From assembly GCA_037179335.1 (NCBI GenBank), contig JAKZHN010000044.1, forward strand, positions 186,001 to 250,000: 64,000 bases of DNA, read 5' to 3'. The notes beneath the pieces are model-generated. The model did no database searches and was not told the origin of the DNA. It worked only from the letters and a program-made list of their open reading frames with translations. The stretch is from Cyclaneusma minus (lineage: Eukaryota > Ascomycota > Leotiomycetes > Marthamycetales > Marthamycetaceae). The position numbers were made by a program, and so were the translations under genes. This document shows, piece by piece, positions 33,581 to 43,817 of the stretch. Each line of letters starts with the position of its first letter. The stretch's first letter is position 1.

Positions 33581-34702
33581 CTTGCGTCACCAGCAATCGT
33601 ATTGAACCGCTTTCCGAATTCTGCGATGCAGGTGAACCAGTACCGGAGGAACACCTTCGCAATTCGAGTCTCGGCGATACTGGAATTTGAGGACCCGTAT
33701 CTTGACTCCCCAAGGCTTTACCGCCCGGAGCTTGACTACCCTGGTTTGCAAAAGGGCCAGGGGTCAAAAACTCTCGGCGGGCTCGAGACGTTCTTTTATA
33801 CCTGTCTCGGTCGGGCCGATGCAGGCAGACACCGCGCGAAGAGCTGGCTGGCATATATCGTTGAAGCCGAACGTAGCAACCGGTGCTCGGGCGAGGCGAG
33901 GGCGTCATGACGAACCCCTGAGGGCCTTCGCTTCGGCGTCAGAGCATGTTGCTGGACATCGATCTGTGTCTTCTATATCACATCCAAGTTAGCGTCTGAG
34001 TTACGAATCGGGAATCACAACTTTCAGCGTACCTTATAAAGATCCACAAATCACACCACCACACAATCACCCATCCATTCCTCCTATTTCCACCGCGAGC
34101 AGACAATTCGCACCCCATAATCCCTGGAAACGCATATTACAGCATTCTTCTTCCTGCACCCATGGCCACTCAGCAATGACGGAATCACGTCGTCGTCACT
34201 CGGGCAAGGCACAGGGAGGCCCAGTCCAGTATGCATAGCATCTTCTTCCTACCCCCGGCACAGCGAGAGCGACAACATGCCGGTCCAAGGGCATGGCCTT
34301 GAGGCTGGGGGGCGAGAAGGCCCATTTGGAAGTCCAGGGGACGCGTGGTCAGAGAGGAGGGATGGATGCGCCGATGAGGGAGCTTGGCTGGCGCAGGAGA
34401 GGAGATTCGGAGAGGACAGGAGAGGGTGCATGGTGCGAGGACCGACCACTGCAGAAATATATTCCAATTATGTATGAAGACGATGCTGCCATTGACACTA
34501 CGGTGGAGTTTGGTGCCGTGACAAGACTTATCAAGTCAGAAGCGATAGAAAAGCATTCCGATGGGACGACGAGAGTGAAGTGATGAGCAAAGTTTGAAAC
34601 TGATGACTGATTTCAAGAGGGTATTAGCATGGTCTCTACCGACCTTTAGCCAGAATGAATGCTGTTTACCACGCTGTTTGTCCGTCGCCGTCCCTCCCAT
34701 CC
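33581..34702. other. Spacer with a short sequence shared with 49757-49779
   Basis: Includes a GC-rich 24-bp sequence at 33882-33905 that recurs exactly at 49756-49779. No recognisable gene. Confidence 0.4.
33882..33905. repeat. 24-bp sequence repeated exactly at 49756-49779
   Basis: Begins GGTGCTCGGGCGAGGCGAGG and ends GCGT. Flanking bases are also similar for ~10 bp each side, with differences mostly transitions. Origin unknown; it may mark a decayed dispersed element. Confidence 0.5.
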
Positions 34703-35863
34703 CTACAATTTCCCATTCTGGCCATTCGCCATACTCGCCTGCTCCGGCACTGGCGTAACCAAAAGGCCCTTCTCCACCGCATTCTTGATGTTCTCCAACA
34801 CCAGCAATTCCATGTTTTTCTGCATAATGGAGTCAGCAATGCGTTTCCTCAAATCATGGTTTCTGCGACAGGGCCTTGACGAATGAAGCCCAGACAAACA
34901 TACCTGGGTTTCCCAAGTCGCCGTTCCAATATGCGGCAGCAGAACCACATTCTCATTCCCAATCAGGCCCTCATGAATCTTCGGCTCGTCCTGATAGACG
35001 TCCAGGCCACAGCTCCACACCTTCCCTGATTCCAAAGCATCGACCAGTGCCTGCTCGTCCACCAACTTCCCTCGAGCGGTGTTCACAATGACAACGCCGT
35101 CTTTCATCTGCTCAAACTCCTTCTTCCCGATGATTCCGGTCGTCTGCTTGTTCAGACTCAAGTTCAGACTGATCACATCGCTGGTCTTCATGAGCTCCTC
35201 GAAAGAAACGTGTTTCGCACCCTGTTCGAGATCGGGGGAGAGACGGCTGCGGTTGTGGTATTGAACCGTCATGCCAAAGGCTTTTGCTCGGTGGGCTACT
35301 TCGCGTCCGATACCGCCCATGCCCAGGATACCGAGTACTTTGCCCTGCGGGTCGTGGCCAAGAGCGAATTTGGGGCCTCGCCAGGCGCCGGCTCGCACAG
35401 AGGTGTAGGGGATGTGGATGCGGCGTAGTGCGCCGAGGAGGAGGAAGATGGCGATGTCTGCCGTAGCGCTGTTGACAGCTACGGGAGTCGAGGAGACGAG
35501 AATGCCTCGCTGGATGCAAGCGGGAATAGAAATGTTGTCGTAGCCGGCTCCGTTGTGGCAGATGTATTTGAGGGACTTTGGAAGCTGCGAGATGAGTTCC
35601 TCGTCGAAGGGGCCTGTGAGCTGGATGCTCGTCAGTCTGATGTTTGAGAACGAATGGATCTGCGGGGATGTTTGGGGACTCACTGATGTCGATTCGTTGC
35701 TTCGGTACAAGGCGACCACATCATCGTAGGCGCCCGACTTGCATTCTTGCAGAAAGTCCTCGCGAGTCTTGCCTTTGAACTCCTTGAGCTCGGCGAAATG
35801 CGAGCATTCTTTCCATTCTTTCCTGGTATGGGCCAGGTCGCCAATGAGGAGGATGGCAGGCAT
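34703..35863 (-). CDS. D-isomer-specific 2-hydroxyacid dehydrogenase
   Basis: Three exons on the minus strand (35863-35684, 35620-34904, 34819-34703), all phase 0, encode 337 residues. An upstream in-frame extension lacks an ATG, so MPAILLIGDL is chosen. The NAD(P)-binding domain has GILGMGGIGREVAHRAKAFG. Catalytic residues lie in NTARGKLVDEQAL (Arg), LDVYQDEP (Glu) and LLPHIGTATWET (His). The family reduces 2-oxoacids such as glyoxylate, hydroxypyruvate or 2-oxoisocaproate; the nearest functional label is glyoxylate/hydroxypyruvate reductase. No peroxisomal signal is seen (ends GQNGKL). Its neighbour is the Zn2Cys6 gene on the same strand, and then the MFS transporter. Confidence 0.92.
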   Translation of the reverse strand: MPAILLIGDLAHTRKEWKECSHFAELKEFKGKTREDFLQECKSGAYDDVVALYRSNESTSVSPQTSPQIHSFSNIRLTSIQLTGPFDEELISQLPKSLKYICHNGAGYDNISIPACIQRGILVSSTPVAVNSATADIAIFLLLGALRRIHIPYTSVRAGAWRGPKFALGHDPQGKVLGILGMGGIGREVAHRAKAFGMTVQYHNRSRLSPDLEQGAKHVSFEELMKTSDVISLNLSLNKQTTGIIGKKEFEQMKDGVVIVNTARGKLVDEQALVDALESGKVWSCGLDVYQDEPKIHEGLIGNENVVLLPHIGTATWETQVCLSGLHSSRPCRRNHDLRKRIADSIMQKNMELLVLENIKNAVEKGLLVTPVPEQASMANGQNGKL

Positions 35864-37610
35864 GTTTGCGGATGTGTTGAGCCGATTGCTAGTCTTGTTG
35901 ATCTGTTGGGACACTTCGGCGCTCGCAGAAAGCTGTCTGCCGGCGGTGCAGCTAGTCAAATAGCTCAGCTTCGATTCGGCAATTTTAGGTTGATTGTTCT
36001 TTCCAATCCTAATGCTTGATACAAGTGCCTCTCACGCAGGGAAGCCGCAAACCTTGGAAACGAAAGAGAGGAAGAGCGATATAGGAGAGGTACACAACAG
36101 ATCTACCCCGCCCCAGCCTCCGTAATCCACTTCGAAGCTCATCATCTCATGGCTCGCCTGGTGCCGCCATGTCGGTGTATCCAAAGCGTACATCACGATT
36201 GACGTGGCTCACTGGGTCCGGTCCAAAGTCCGCACTTTGCCTTGATTGACAGGGGAAGACATGTGGCAATTGAGCCTCAGCGGCAAGCTCGCCGCATTCT
36301 TGTCCGCTAGCTCCTGACAATCCGCGTTGCTCTAGCAGTTTAGCTGGCTGATGCAGGTGGAAAGAGACGGATGACAGCAACACACTACCAGTTGACTTGC
36401 CGTTCCCGAAGAAAAAAAAGTCGCGTCGGCCTTTGACGGCTGCCGAACGTGATGTGGCGGGGGTGGGGCGCGGGGATGGTGGGGTCGGTGAGCTGACCGT
36501 GCGTCCATGTATCAAAACTATGTATTGAAGAGCTACATCAATGTACTCAAGCCGAAAGAGACTATGTTGATCGACGAACCGAACTCTCCGCCGACTCGTG
36601 ACTGGAGAACCTTCCTGCATTGAAGTCCGAAAGTCGTGCCATCGATTCTCTTGTCTCCTAGGAAATCTAGAAACTAGACTCTGGCGGAATCTTCCGTGGT
36701 CGGCGAGACTCAGACATCCCCTTGTTGTTGAAAAGTACATGTAACAATCGCGAAGGGCTATTTCTCGTCTCACTTAAATCTGCTCACTAGCCCACTAATC
36801 ATCATTACCCTAGTCCCTAGATCCCAACACTGCGATCCCCAAGCCTGAAAATTCTTCGGCTTGAGGGATGCCGTGTCCATCAATTCTTAGCCCATGAAAG
36901 ATCATCTGGGAGCCGAGTCGGTATAAGCGGATTTGCATCTTGGCTGATGAAAGCGTGTAGCCTAGCAATACGAAACTGACTGGGAACTGCTACTACTAGC
37001 CGGGTGCCAGAGGATGATGCCGATGATCGATGAGTCGATTGCAGATACAGCCACGCTCATAGATGACAATTGCACTGCACTCACCCGCTGAAGAATCCCC
37101 GAGTCAGGACTCAGGAATATTTCCAATGGTTGAGGATAATCCCCGTTACTACATGTATTCATTTACTACGGATATTCCCAACGCTTGGGAATATTTATCG
37201 ACAAGTATTCAGTGAGAAGTCTTCCAATAATCAAGAGTATTTCTCAATTCTAGAAATTGGAAATACTCTCAAGTTATGCATCAGCACACAAGAATCAGCA
37301 CCACGAGCCACGGTACCAGTAACATGTACATCACCCGAATCTCATATAATCATGTTGCGAGTGCAGGGATTATTTACTCATACAACAGTTCCGTCTATAC
37401 TGGATAGCCCGTAGAAAGGGAACCAGCGTAACCAAAATCAAGTCCGCAAACACCGCCGAGAATACCATCGCAATTCGCAAACCAAAACACCCTTTCCCCC
37501 GGCCCATGTCCCCTTCGTTTAGCCCCTGAACTTTGCCCCAAGCTCCTAGACGCCGCTTGCCGCCCATAACCCAACAACGCCAGCGCTCCGTGCGCCAAAT
37601 CTCATCACCA
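35864..37610. other. 1.7-kb spacer with an AATATTCC-type repeat patch
   Basis: Upstream region of the dehydrogenase gene. Degenerate units with GGAATATTT and GATATTCCC cores lie at about 37110-37265. A 208-codon minus-strand open frame at 36147-36773 was judged spurious. No gene recognised. Confidence 0.4.
37110..37265. repeat. Degenerate ~19-bp-period repeat patch
   Basis: Contains GGAATATTTCCAATGGTTGA, GGATATTCCCAACGCTTGGG and AATATTTATCG-like units. Same sequence style as the arrays at 17903 and 51610; no terminal repeats. Confidence 0.45.
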
Positions 37611-37825
37611 CTAGATATCCTCCACTTTCCTACCTGGGGGATGCCCCGAAACCTGCACGTGATTCCTGGAATCCAACGCCGTCCACCCATCAGTAATACC
37701 GATGTAGTCGGTGAACCGTCATGTTCGCCAATCTCGTCCTCGCTGGCGCCCATTATGTCAAACGGGATCCATACAATTGGGGCACGACTGCGCAATGCCA
37801 GGTGATCATATGCCTGCTCTGACAA
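37611..37825 (-). pseudogene. C-terminal fragment of a CSC1/DUF221-type channel, frameshifted
   Basis: On the minus strand the sequence reads EQAYDHLALRSRAPIVWIPF and continues DIMGASEDEIGEHDG. The pattern F/YxHPALxxxxPxxWIPRDxxGxxxDEI is typical of the cytosolic tail of fungal CSC1 channels. After EHDG the sensible frame shifts by one and continues FTDYIGITDGWTALDSRNHV, then QVSGHPPGRKVEDI and a stop (37613-37611), again tail-like. No upstream transmembrane part exists here because the next sequence is the 3' end of the Zn2Cys6 gene (37853). It is a relic, 5'-truncated and frameshifted. Confidence 0.5.
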
Positions 37826-37852
37826 GTGGTTTCTCGTCCGAGCCCAAAAGAT

Positions 37853-40721
37853 TCAAAACAGCAAGTTCGTTTGCGACGCATCATTCAAGTACCCATAATT
37901 CCCCGTCATATTCATGTCGAACCCCGCATGATTATGATTCCCCATCCCCGCATCCCCCCACATATCCTCCGGCTCGCCCACACTCCCATTCTGGCTGTTA
38001 TTCTGCGTGGCAAAGTTCCACGTGGCGCCCAGATCCAGCCAGCTGAACGTGCCCGCCGTCGTCCCGTTTCCAAACTGCTGCTGCTCGTTGCTGCCCAGCT
38101 GCATGTTTGCCGGATCTTCGTTACCGGGAAAGCCGTGACTCTGACCTTGCTGGGAAGGGACGGTGAGGCCTGCAGGCATCATTTGGTCGGCCATGCTTTG
38201 GAATTTGGTTTCTGATTGCAGGTCGCGATTCTTGGGCGCTTTGCGCCAGAGGAGTTTGACGAGGCGTGAGTAGCGGTCGCCCATGTGGTTGGCACCGGTG
38301 GAGGACTTGGCGAGGTGGGAGATGGTGAGATCAATCATGCGGCGGATATCGGCGTATTCGTCATTGGACATCGTTGTTGTCCAGATGGCCTGGAGAAATG
38401 TTAGTTCGGAGCGAGGGAAAAGAATGGATAGGTCGTTGTACCTTATAAAGGAACACGGCACTGTAGATGATGTAGAGGTAATAGGAGGTTGGCATGCATC
38501 GAAGTGTCTCCGGCTCAACTGAAACGTTGAAGGTTGAAAGGACAGACTTGGCAGCATCTAGGGCTTCAAATATGAACCGAGCATCTGGTGCAGAGGCATT
38601 AATGATTGGCAGGTGTCGCTGCGCTGATGGGCGTGCATCTTTGGGATACTTAAGCTCCCTCGATATCGTCGTCTGATATGCAAAAGCATTGACATATAGG
38701 CGGAGGTAATCATACGTCATTTGCAGACTTGCTTTGAGAGGACGAGAGCCTGCTGCTATTAGTCGTTGTTTCCCAGAAGGATGAACGAAATGAAACCCGA
38801 ACTCACAGATCAGGTCCCCCCACGTGTCTTTCCAATTCCATATCGTATCTCGAAAATCGTCGAGATGTTTTGCGTATCGGCCCTCGAGCATCTCATCCCA
38901 GCCATACCTCTGACCCTGCACGGAGTACAGCTGATCATGAACATTGCTGAAAATTTGGGTTAGGCCCAAGTTTGCTTCAAATATCCAGGCCAGGTTGTCA
39001 TTGTTAGGAGACTTCGGTTGCAAAGGAGGAAACTCGGACCACCGTGTTCCTGACAGGGGACCTGGGCCACGCGACCAGAATCCACGACCTATTCTACAGG
39101 AGACTTGGCGGTCACTCATGTAACATGCTGCCCAAACAAGTCTCTGTCTGTCAACTGTTCCACGGGTAGGATCTGCTTTGTAGTTTCCCCTGAATGAAGT
39201 GCGATCCAGTTGGAGATAGTAGCCGAGTCTCAGTGCTTTTCCAGTGTACATCCATGCAACTCTATCTTCCTCTCCTCGCCCGATGGCAATTTGAGCCTGG
39301 GGCCTCTGTGAAGCCCACTGAGCTAGTATCAGGAATGCTTCGACAGCTTCAACGCCTGCAGCAGCGCCATCGGCAATCTTGGACTGCAATTGTAACATGT
39401 GATCACGACAGATCTGATGGACAGCTTCATCATTCCGCGAAGCAATAGACATAATGGCAGAGAACAGGGTCGGTTCTGCTCTGGACGTCCATGGCAACCT
39501 TTGGCGTTCAAATATTTCCGGCGGTGTTATGGGAAAGAAAGGATGATAGAATTCTTGGAAACTATTACGGTCAGTATTTATGATGCATTGTTCGGAAAGG
39601 CCACGACTCACATGGCAAAGTAGTGATAAATCATATCAGTACTAATCTTGCCATCAATTACTGGCTGGTAGTGAAAACAGTTGTCCACCTCGGCAGGCAC
39701 CTGATGAGGTCCGTCGGCCGCAGAGGGTCGTCGGCTTGAGCTTTTACCTCTCATGGCAACTCCTGTTGATGGGTCTCCTTCAGCTCTATCAGCAACGTGG
39801 GCTAGAATCTCCAGAGCGTCTGAGGGATGTTGTAGATTTGCTGAAGCTATGTTCTCGTCCGAGATCTTCGTCCTAAGACTCGACGAAGATCCACCTGAAG
39901 AGCGTCGAACATTTGTTTCTGATAGGCTATTTTCGGCCCGTCTATCCCCGGGGGTAAGATTATCAGAGGCCGGAGGTGAAGCTGGAGTACGCCCTGTCCA
40001 CGCTACTCGATTATTCTGCTCGTCCGAGAAAGGCACTGATGGGGCACGGTCCGAATGTAGCAAAGAAGGATCAACTTTGGCATCCCGAGTCCTGTGTTCT
40101 AAAGCGACTTGATCGGAACTGGTGCCTGAAGCAGCCCGACCAAAGTCAGTAGACTTTGGTTTTTTCCGCACCCGACGTCCACCTCTATGGCTTTCACCGA
40201 GAACACAGTTTTTGTCTTCCCTGTGACACCTTCGACATGGCTGGATGTAGTAGCAGTAGTGTCAGCAAGCAGCAACGAGCGATGGAAATTTCAGAAACAC
40301 CAAGGAACGCAAGGAACGTTGAAAAGATCTTTTGCACGACATCAAGGCTTCAAACCCCGAGAAGGGAAGCAAGAGTGGGAGCCGAGCCGAGCCCTTCGGT
40401 GGTGGGACAAAAACGAAAGCAAAGGCCGACGGCACTTACAGGTCTTCCCCCATTGATGTCCAGGTCGCATCTGGTCTTCCTATTCCGACAATTGAGGCAC
40501 GCCCGGTAGGCACGCATCATGTCCAGGGGAGGGGGCGGCGGTCTCGCGCGCGCTCCTTGGTCGTGATGCATCTGATCGACGTGGTGCAGTGAAAATCCAA
40601 GTTCGTGGTCCGCAAGCGCGTGTCCGTGAGAGTGCAGAGGCAACGTCGCTGATGGAATCGGATGGTGAGGGTTGTTCATGATGACCGGCGTCTGTCGGTC
40701 GTAGTCGTAAAGTGGATCCAT
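37853..40721 (-). CDS. Zn2Cys6 fungal transcription factor
   Basis: Five exons on the minus strand: 40721-40440, 40240-39612, 39561-38807, 38752-38442 and 38389-37853, encoding 837 residues (an in-frame ATG at 40778 would add 19). The binuclear zinc cluster is split by intron 1: CLNCRNRKTRCDLDINGGRP joins PCRRCHREDKNC (residues 75-106). The middle homology region (fungal-specific transcription factor domain, ~300-600) has FYHPFFPITPPEIF, LRLGYYLQLDRT, RLVWAACYMSDRQVSCRIGR and WKDTWGDLI. Intron 3 (54 nt) keeps the frame open but has GTGAGT, a CTAAT branch site and CAG; splicing gives the expected GSRPLKASLQMTYDYLRLY. The C-terminus is Asn/Gln/Gly-rich, probably activating. It is divergent from the MFS gene. 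Confidence 0.9.
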
Positions 40722-42042
40722 TTTCGTCGGTGCAGCGCGGGCGGTATGTATATTAAGTGGTCTCGGGCAGACGCTCATAGGCTGTCTGGGATAAGTCCTG
40801 CATGCGGTTCTTCCGGAAAAGCTAGAGCGGCTGTAAAGGCGGGGAAGTGGGCAGCGGGCTTTGAAGGCATTCGGCTGCCTGCAGGATGGGGAGGAATTGG
40901 AAGGGATGAAGAAATATTCATCGACGTTCCGAGGACAGCGAGATCTGTTGTAGGTGTGGAGAAAGCTGGAGCAGGAAAATCCGGGGACGTGTTGCTTATG
41001 CGGATCGCTCTGTCCTTTGAAGCTTTCTCCCTCGTCGACTTGCAACTTGCAACTTGAAACGCGCCCCAACGTAAAGCGGTTGGCGTGTCCAGCCAATGTT
41101 GCATCGCTATCCGCATTTCCCTCGACCACTTGCTGCCTAGGTCCCGAGTTAGGGGCTAAGCTATTGGCGCTTCAACGTCCTCTATCATGTCTAGGCCCTC
41201 CCAAAATAGAGGAGTTGCGCACAATCTGCTGGCCTCCAAACCTTCCTCGCAAGTTGAAGTTCCACGTTGATTTTTAGCTGCTTTACAGCTTTGGCTGGTT
41301 CCGAAGGACCAATTAATAATTGGGGGCTCCGTAAACTACACCACCCTCTCCAACTCCCCTTAGGAGAGAGTGGCGAAGTTTACAGAGTCCTCAATTACCG
41401 CAAAGTGCCGCCCGTCTGGATCCATGGGGCCAGCGGGTGCCCGGGGAGCCCTTGTTGTGGGGAGACGGTAGCCTACCCGATGCTCCCCATGGGCCATGCG
41501 CACCCAAGTCGCTTGGCGATCTCCTAAAATAATTGCCCAGGAAAGCTTATATTCAGTACAGCAATCTAAGAAGCTTTGGGCGCTGTCGCTTTCATCTACC
41601 CGTGCCGGGTCAACACGCGCTGAGATGCCCGGGTACATGTGATGTACACACTCCCCTGTCGACATCCAAGAGGTGGACTTGTACCTTCCGTCAACCATGT
41701 TGTAGAGGTCCGTATACCGCTGCGCTCACCATGTAAAATACGGGTCGGCGAACACATCATGCCAAGGACTGAGTTGACCACTCGGCTTTTGGCTTCTGTC
41801 TGCTATATGTCAGCCACTTAATCGCAGAGGTCCGTTGCCGAACCCCAACACATGTATAAAGCTTGGAGCCTCATCTTCATGATAATGCGCTTTGTATACA
41901 AATGTTGCCCGGGCATATGCTTACAAGCCCCTCGACTGCCCCTCATTTTGATCATCTCGGCCTTGGATCTCTCAGCCATACTGCACCACCCTGTGGGAAT
42001 TTTCTGAGGATTTGAAGAATCGTCCGTTTGTGCTGTACCAAT
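40722..42042. promoter_or_regulatory. Divergent promoter of the Zn2Cys6 and MFS genes, with an inverted repeat
   Basis: A 1.3-kb spacer. An imperfect 81-bp inverted repeat lies at 41317-41397. Zn2Cys6 proteins bind CGG/CCG triplets; several lie here (for example TTCCGAAGG near 41300, GCTCCG at 41326-41331), but no clear paired site stands out. No gene recognised. Confidence 0.35.
41317..41397. repeat. Imperfect inverted repeat, 35-bp arms, 11-nt loop
   Basis: The outer left arm TAATTGGGGGCTCCGTAAAC pairs with the right arm, whose reverse complement reads TAATTGAGGACTCTGTAAAC. The inner parts ACACCACCCTCTCC and GGAGAGAGTGGCGA also pair. Of 35 positions about six mismatch, five of them transitions. 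It could be a foldback element relic or a transcribed hairpin. Confidence 0.65.
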
Positions 42043-43703
42043 ATGGGGCTCTCTCAGAATACTCTCGAAGGCAGAGCGCTGTTCGTCTGCGTAACGGCCT
42101 TGACATGTCTGAGTTTCCTGCTCATAGGTTACGACAATGGTGTTATGGGCGGTATGTCTCTGGATACCAAAACCTCCAAGCAACCGTAACTGATATTGTC
42201 ATCCAGGCTTGGTCGACACACCAACTTTTCGTGGTCAATTCGATTATCCGAGTTCGACCATGACGGGGTTCATCGTGGCCATATATGAGCTTGGCTGCTT
42301 TGGTGGCAGTTTAACCACATCCATCTGGGGAGACCACCTAGGCCGCAGGAGATCCATCGGAATTGGTGTCGTTATCATGATCGTGGGTGCGCTGCTTCAA
42401 GCTACTGCATACTCGACAGCACATCTGTTAATTGCAAGGGTCGTGTCTGGATGGGGCATGGGCTGTAAGTGATTCATTCCCAACTTCAAGATGTAGTATT
42501 GACGTTTGTGAAGTCATCAACAGCACGGCTCCAGTCTTCCAGGCCGAATACAGTCCCAAGGCTAGTCGTGGCCTGTACGTGTGCATGCAGCTGAGCACCC
42601 TAAACTTTGGCATCTTCCTCTCCTACTGGATCGACTACGCCTTCACCCAAACCTATGATGCCTCCTTGGCCTGGAGGATACCGATCGTCATGCAATGCAT
42701 ATTCCTTGTCCCAATGATTCCCATCTTGTTGCTTGTCCCCGAGACGCCTCGATGGCTAGTAACTCAGGGTCGCTCTGCCGAATCCCTGGAGATCCTCAAA
42801 CGCCTTCACAAGAAGTCTCTCCCCATGGACAAAATCCATTCCATGCACGCCGATATCGAAAGAGCTTGCGCCAAGGAAGCTGCAATTGGAGCTGGAAAGT
42901 GGTCAGACCTCATAAAGAATGACAGTATCCAGTCTCGACGCCGATTCTTGATATCTTGCGGCATTCAGGCCTTCCAGCAACTCGGCGGAATCAATGCGAT
43001 TATCTACTTCTCGAGCACCCTCTTCCAAAATTCGATCGGCATGTCGCCAAACCTTTCTGCTCTTATGTCTGGCTTCTTGCAGACGTGGTTGTTCATCGCT
43101 TCGTTCATCCCGTGGTTTCTAATCGATCGCGTCGGTCGTCGGCCCCTCTTGCTTTCCATGATTGCTGTCATGTCAGCCGTCATGACTGTGCAGACCGGCT
43201 TGATCTACAACGTCCAGTACAACACAAGCATACACAGTGCTTGTGCTATCGGGGCAGCCGTAATGCTGTTCGTCTTCGAAGGCGCTTTCACCATCGGCTT
43301 CCAGGCGACTGTGTGGGTGTATCCCACAGAGGTCCTTCCAATGCGTCTCCGACAACGTGGTTCGTCGATCTCCACGTCGTGCAATTGGATCTTCAACTTC
43401 ATCATTGTCATGATTACTCCTCCCGCTATCGACAATATTGGATATAAGACCTATATCATTTTCGCTGTGCTCAATGCCAGCTTTCTGCCGATTATCTACT
43501 TGTTCTTCCCCGAGACCAAGGGACTGGAACTGGAAGACGTTGACAGGCTTTTTGCGCGGGATGAAGCAACAATGCTTGCATTGGACACAAGTTACGCCGA
43601 TCTAACCGGCATGGAACGTCATAACTCGAAATTGCGCAGCAGCGATGGGTCCGGGGTCGAACAGATTGAGAACGTGGTGGACGTCGAGCAGGCGAAGGCA
43701 TGA
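42043..43703 (+). CDS. MFS sugar transporter
   Basis: Three exons (42043-42151, 42207-42464, 42514-43703) encode 518 residues. The first joins ...YDNGVMGG to LVDTPTF, and the second joins GWGMG to FINSTAPVFQAEYSP, both typical of fungal sugar porters. Family signatures include DHLGRRRSIGIG (loop 2-3), PETPRWLVTQGR, the QQLGGINAIIYFSSTLF motif of helix 7, DRVGRRPLLL (loop 8-9), VYPTEVLPMRLRQRGSS and FFPETKGLELEDVD. Twelve transmembrane helices are expected in the plasma membrane. Substrate is likely a hexose or related sugar or sugar acid, but cannot be fixed. It is divergent from the Zn2Cys6 regulator, which may control it. Confidence 0.94.
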
Positions 43704-43817
43704 ATTGCCTATGTTTAATGTGGAAATGTTGTACCAAAATCTGGGATAGGAACGGAGTTTCGGGTATGGATCGTCGTGACGAAACAGCTGTCAAGGAGTT
43801 CAAGGTTTGGAGACGGG

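Noticed and set aside
33224..33910. 228-codon open frame on the plus strand
   Set aside because: It is antisense to the CSC1-like relic, has no recognisable motif and its open length is explained by base composition of the opposite strand.
36147..36773. 208-codon open frame on the minus strand
   Set aside because: No family resemblance, erratic composition with poly-Phe from an A/T run, and no supporting context.
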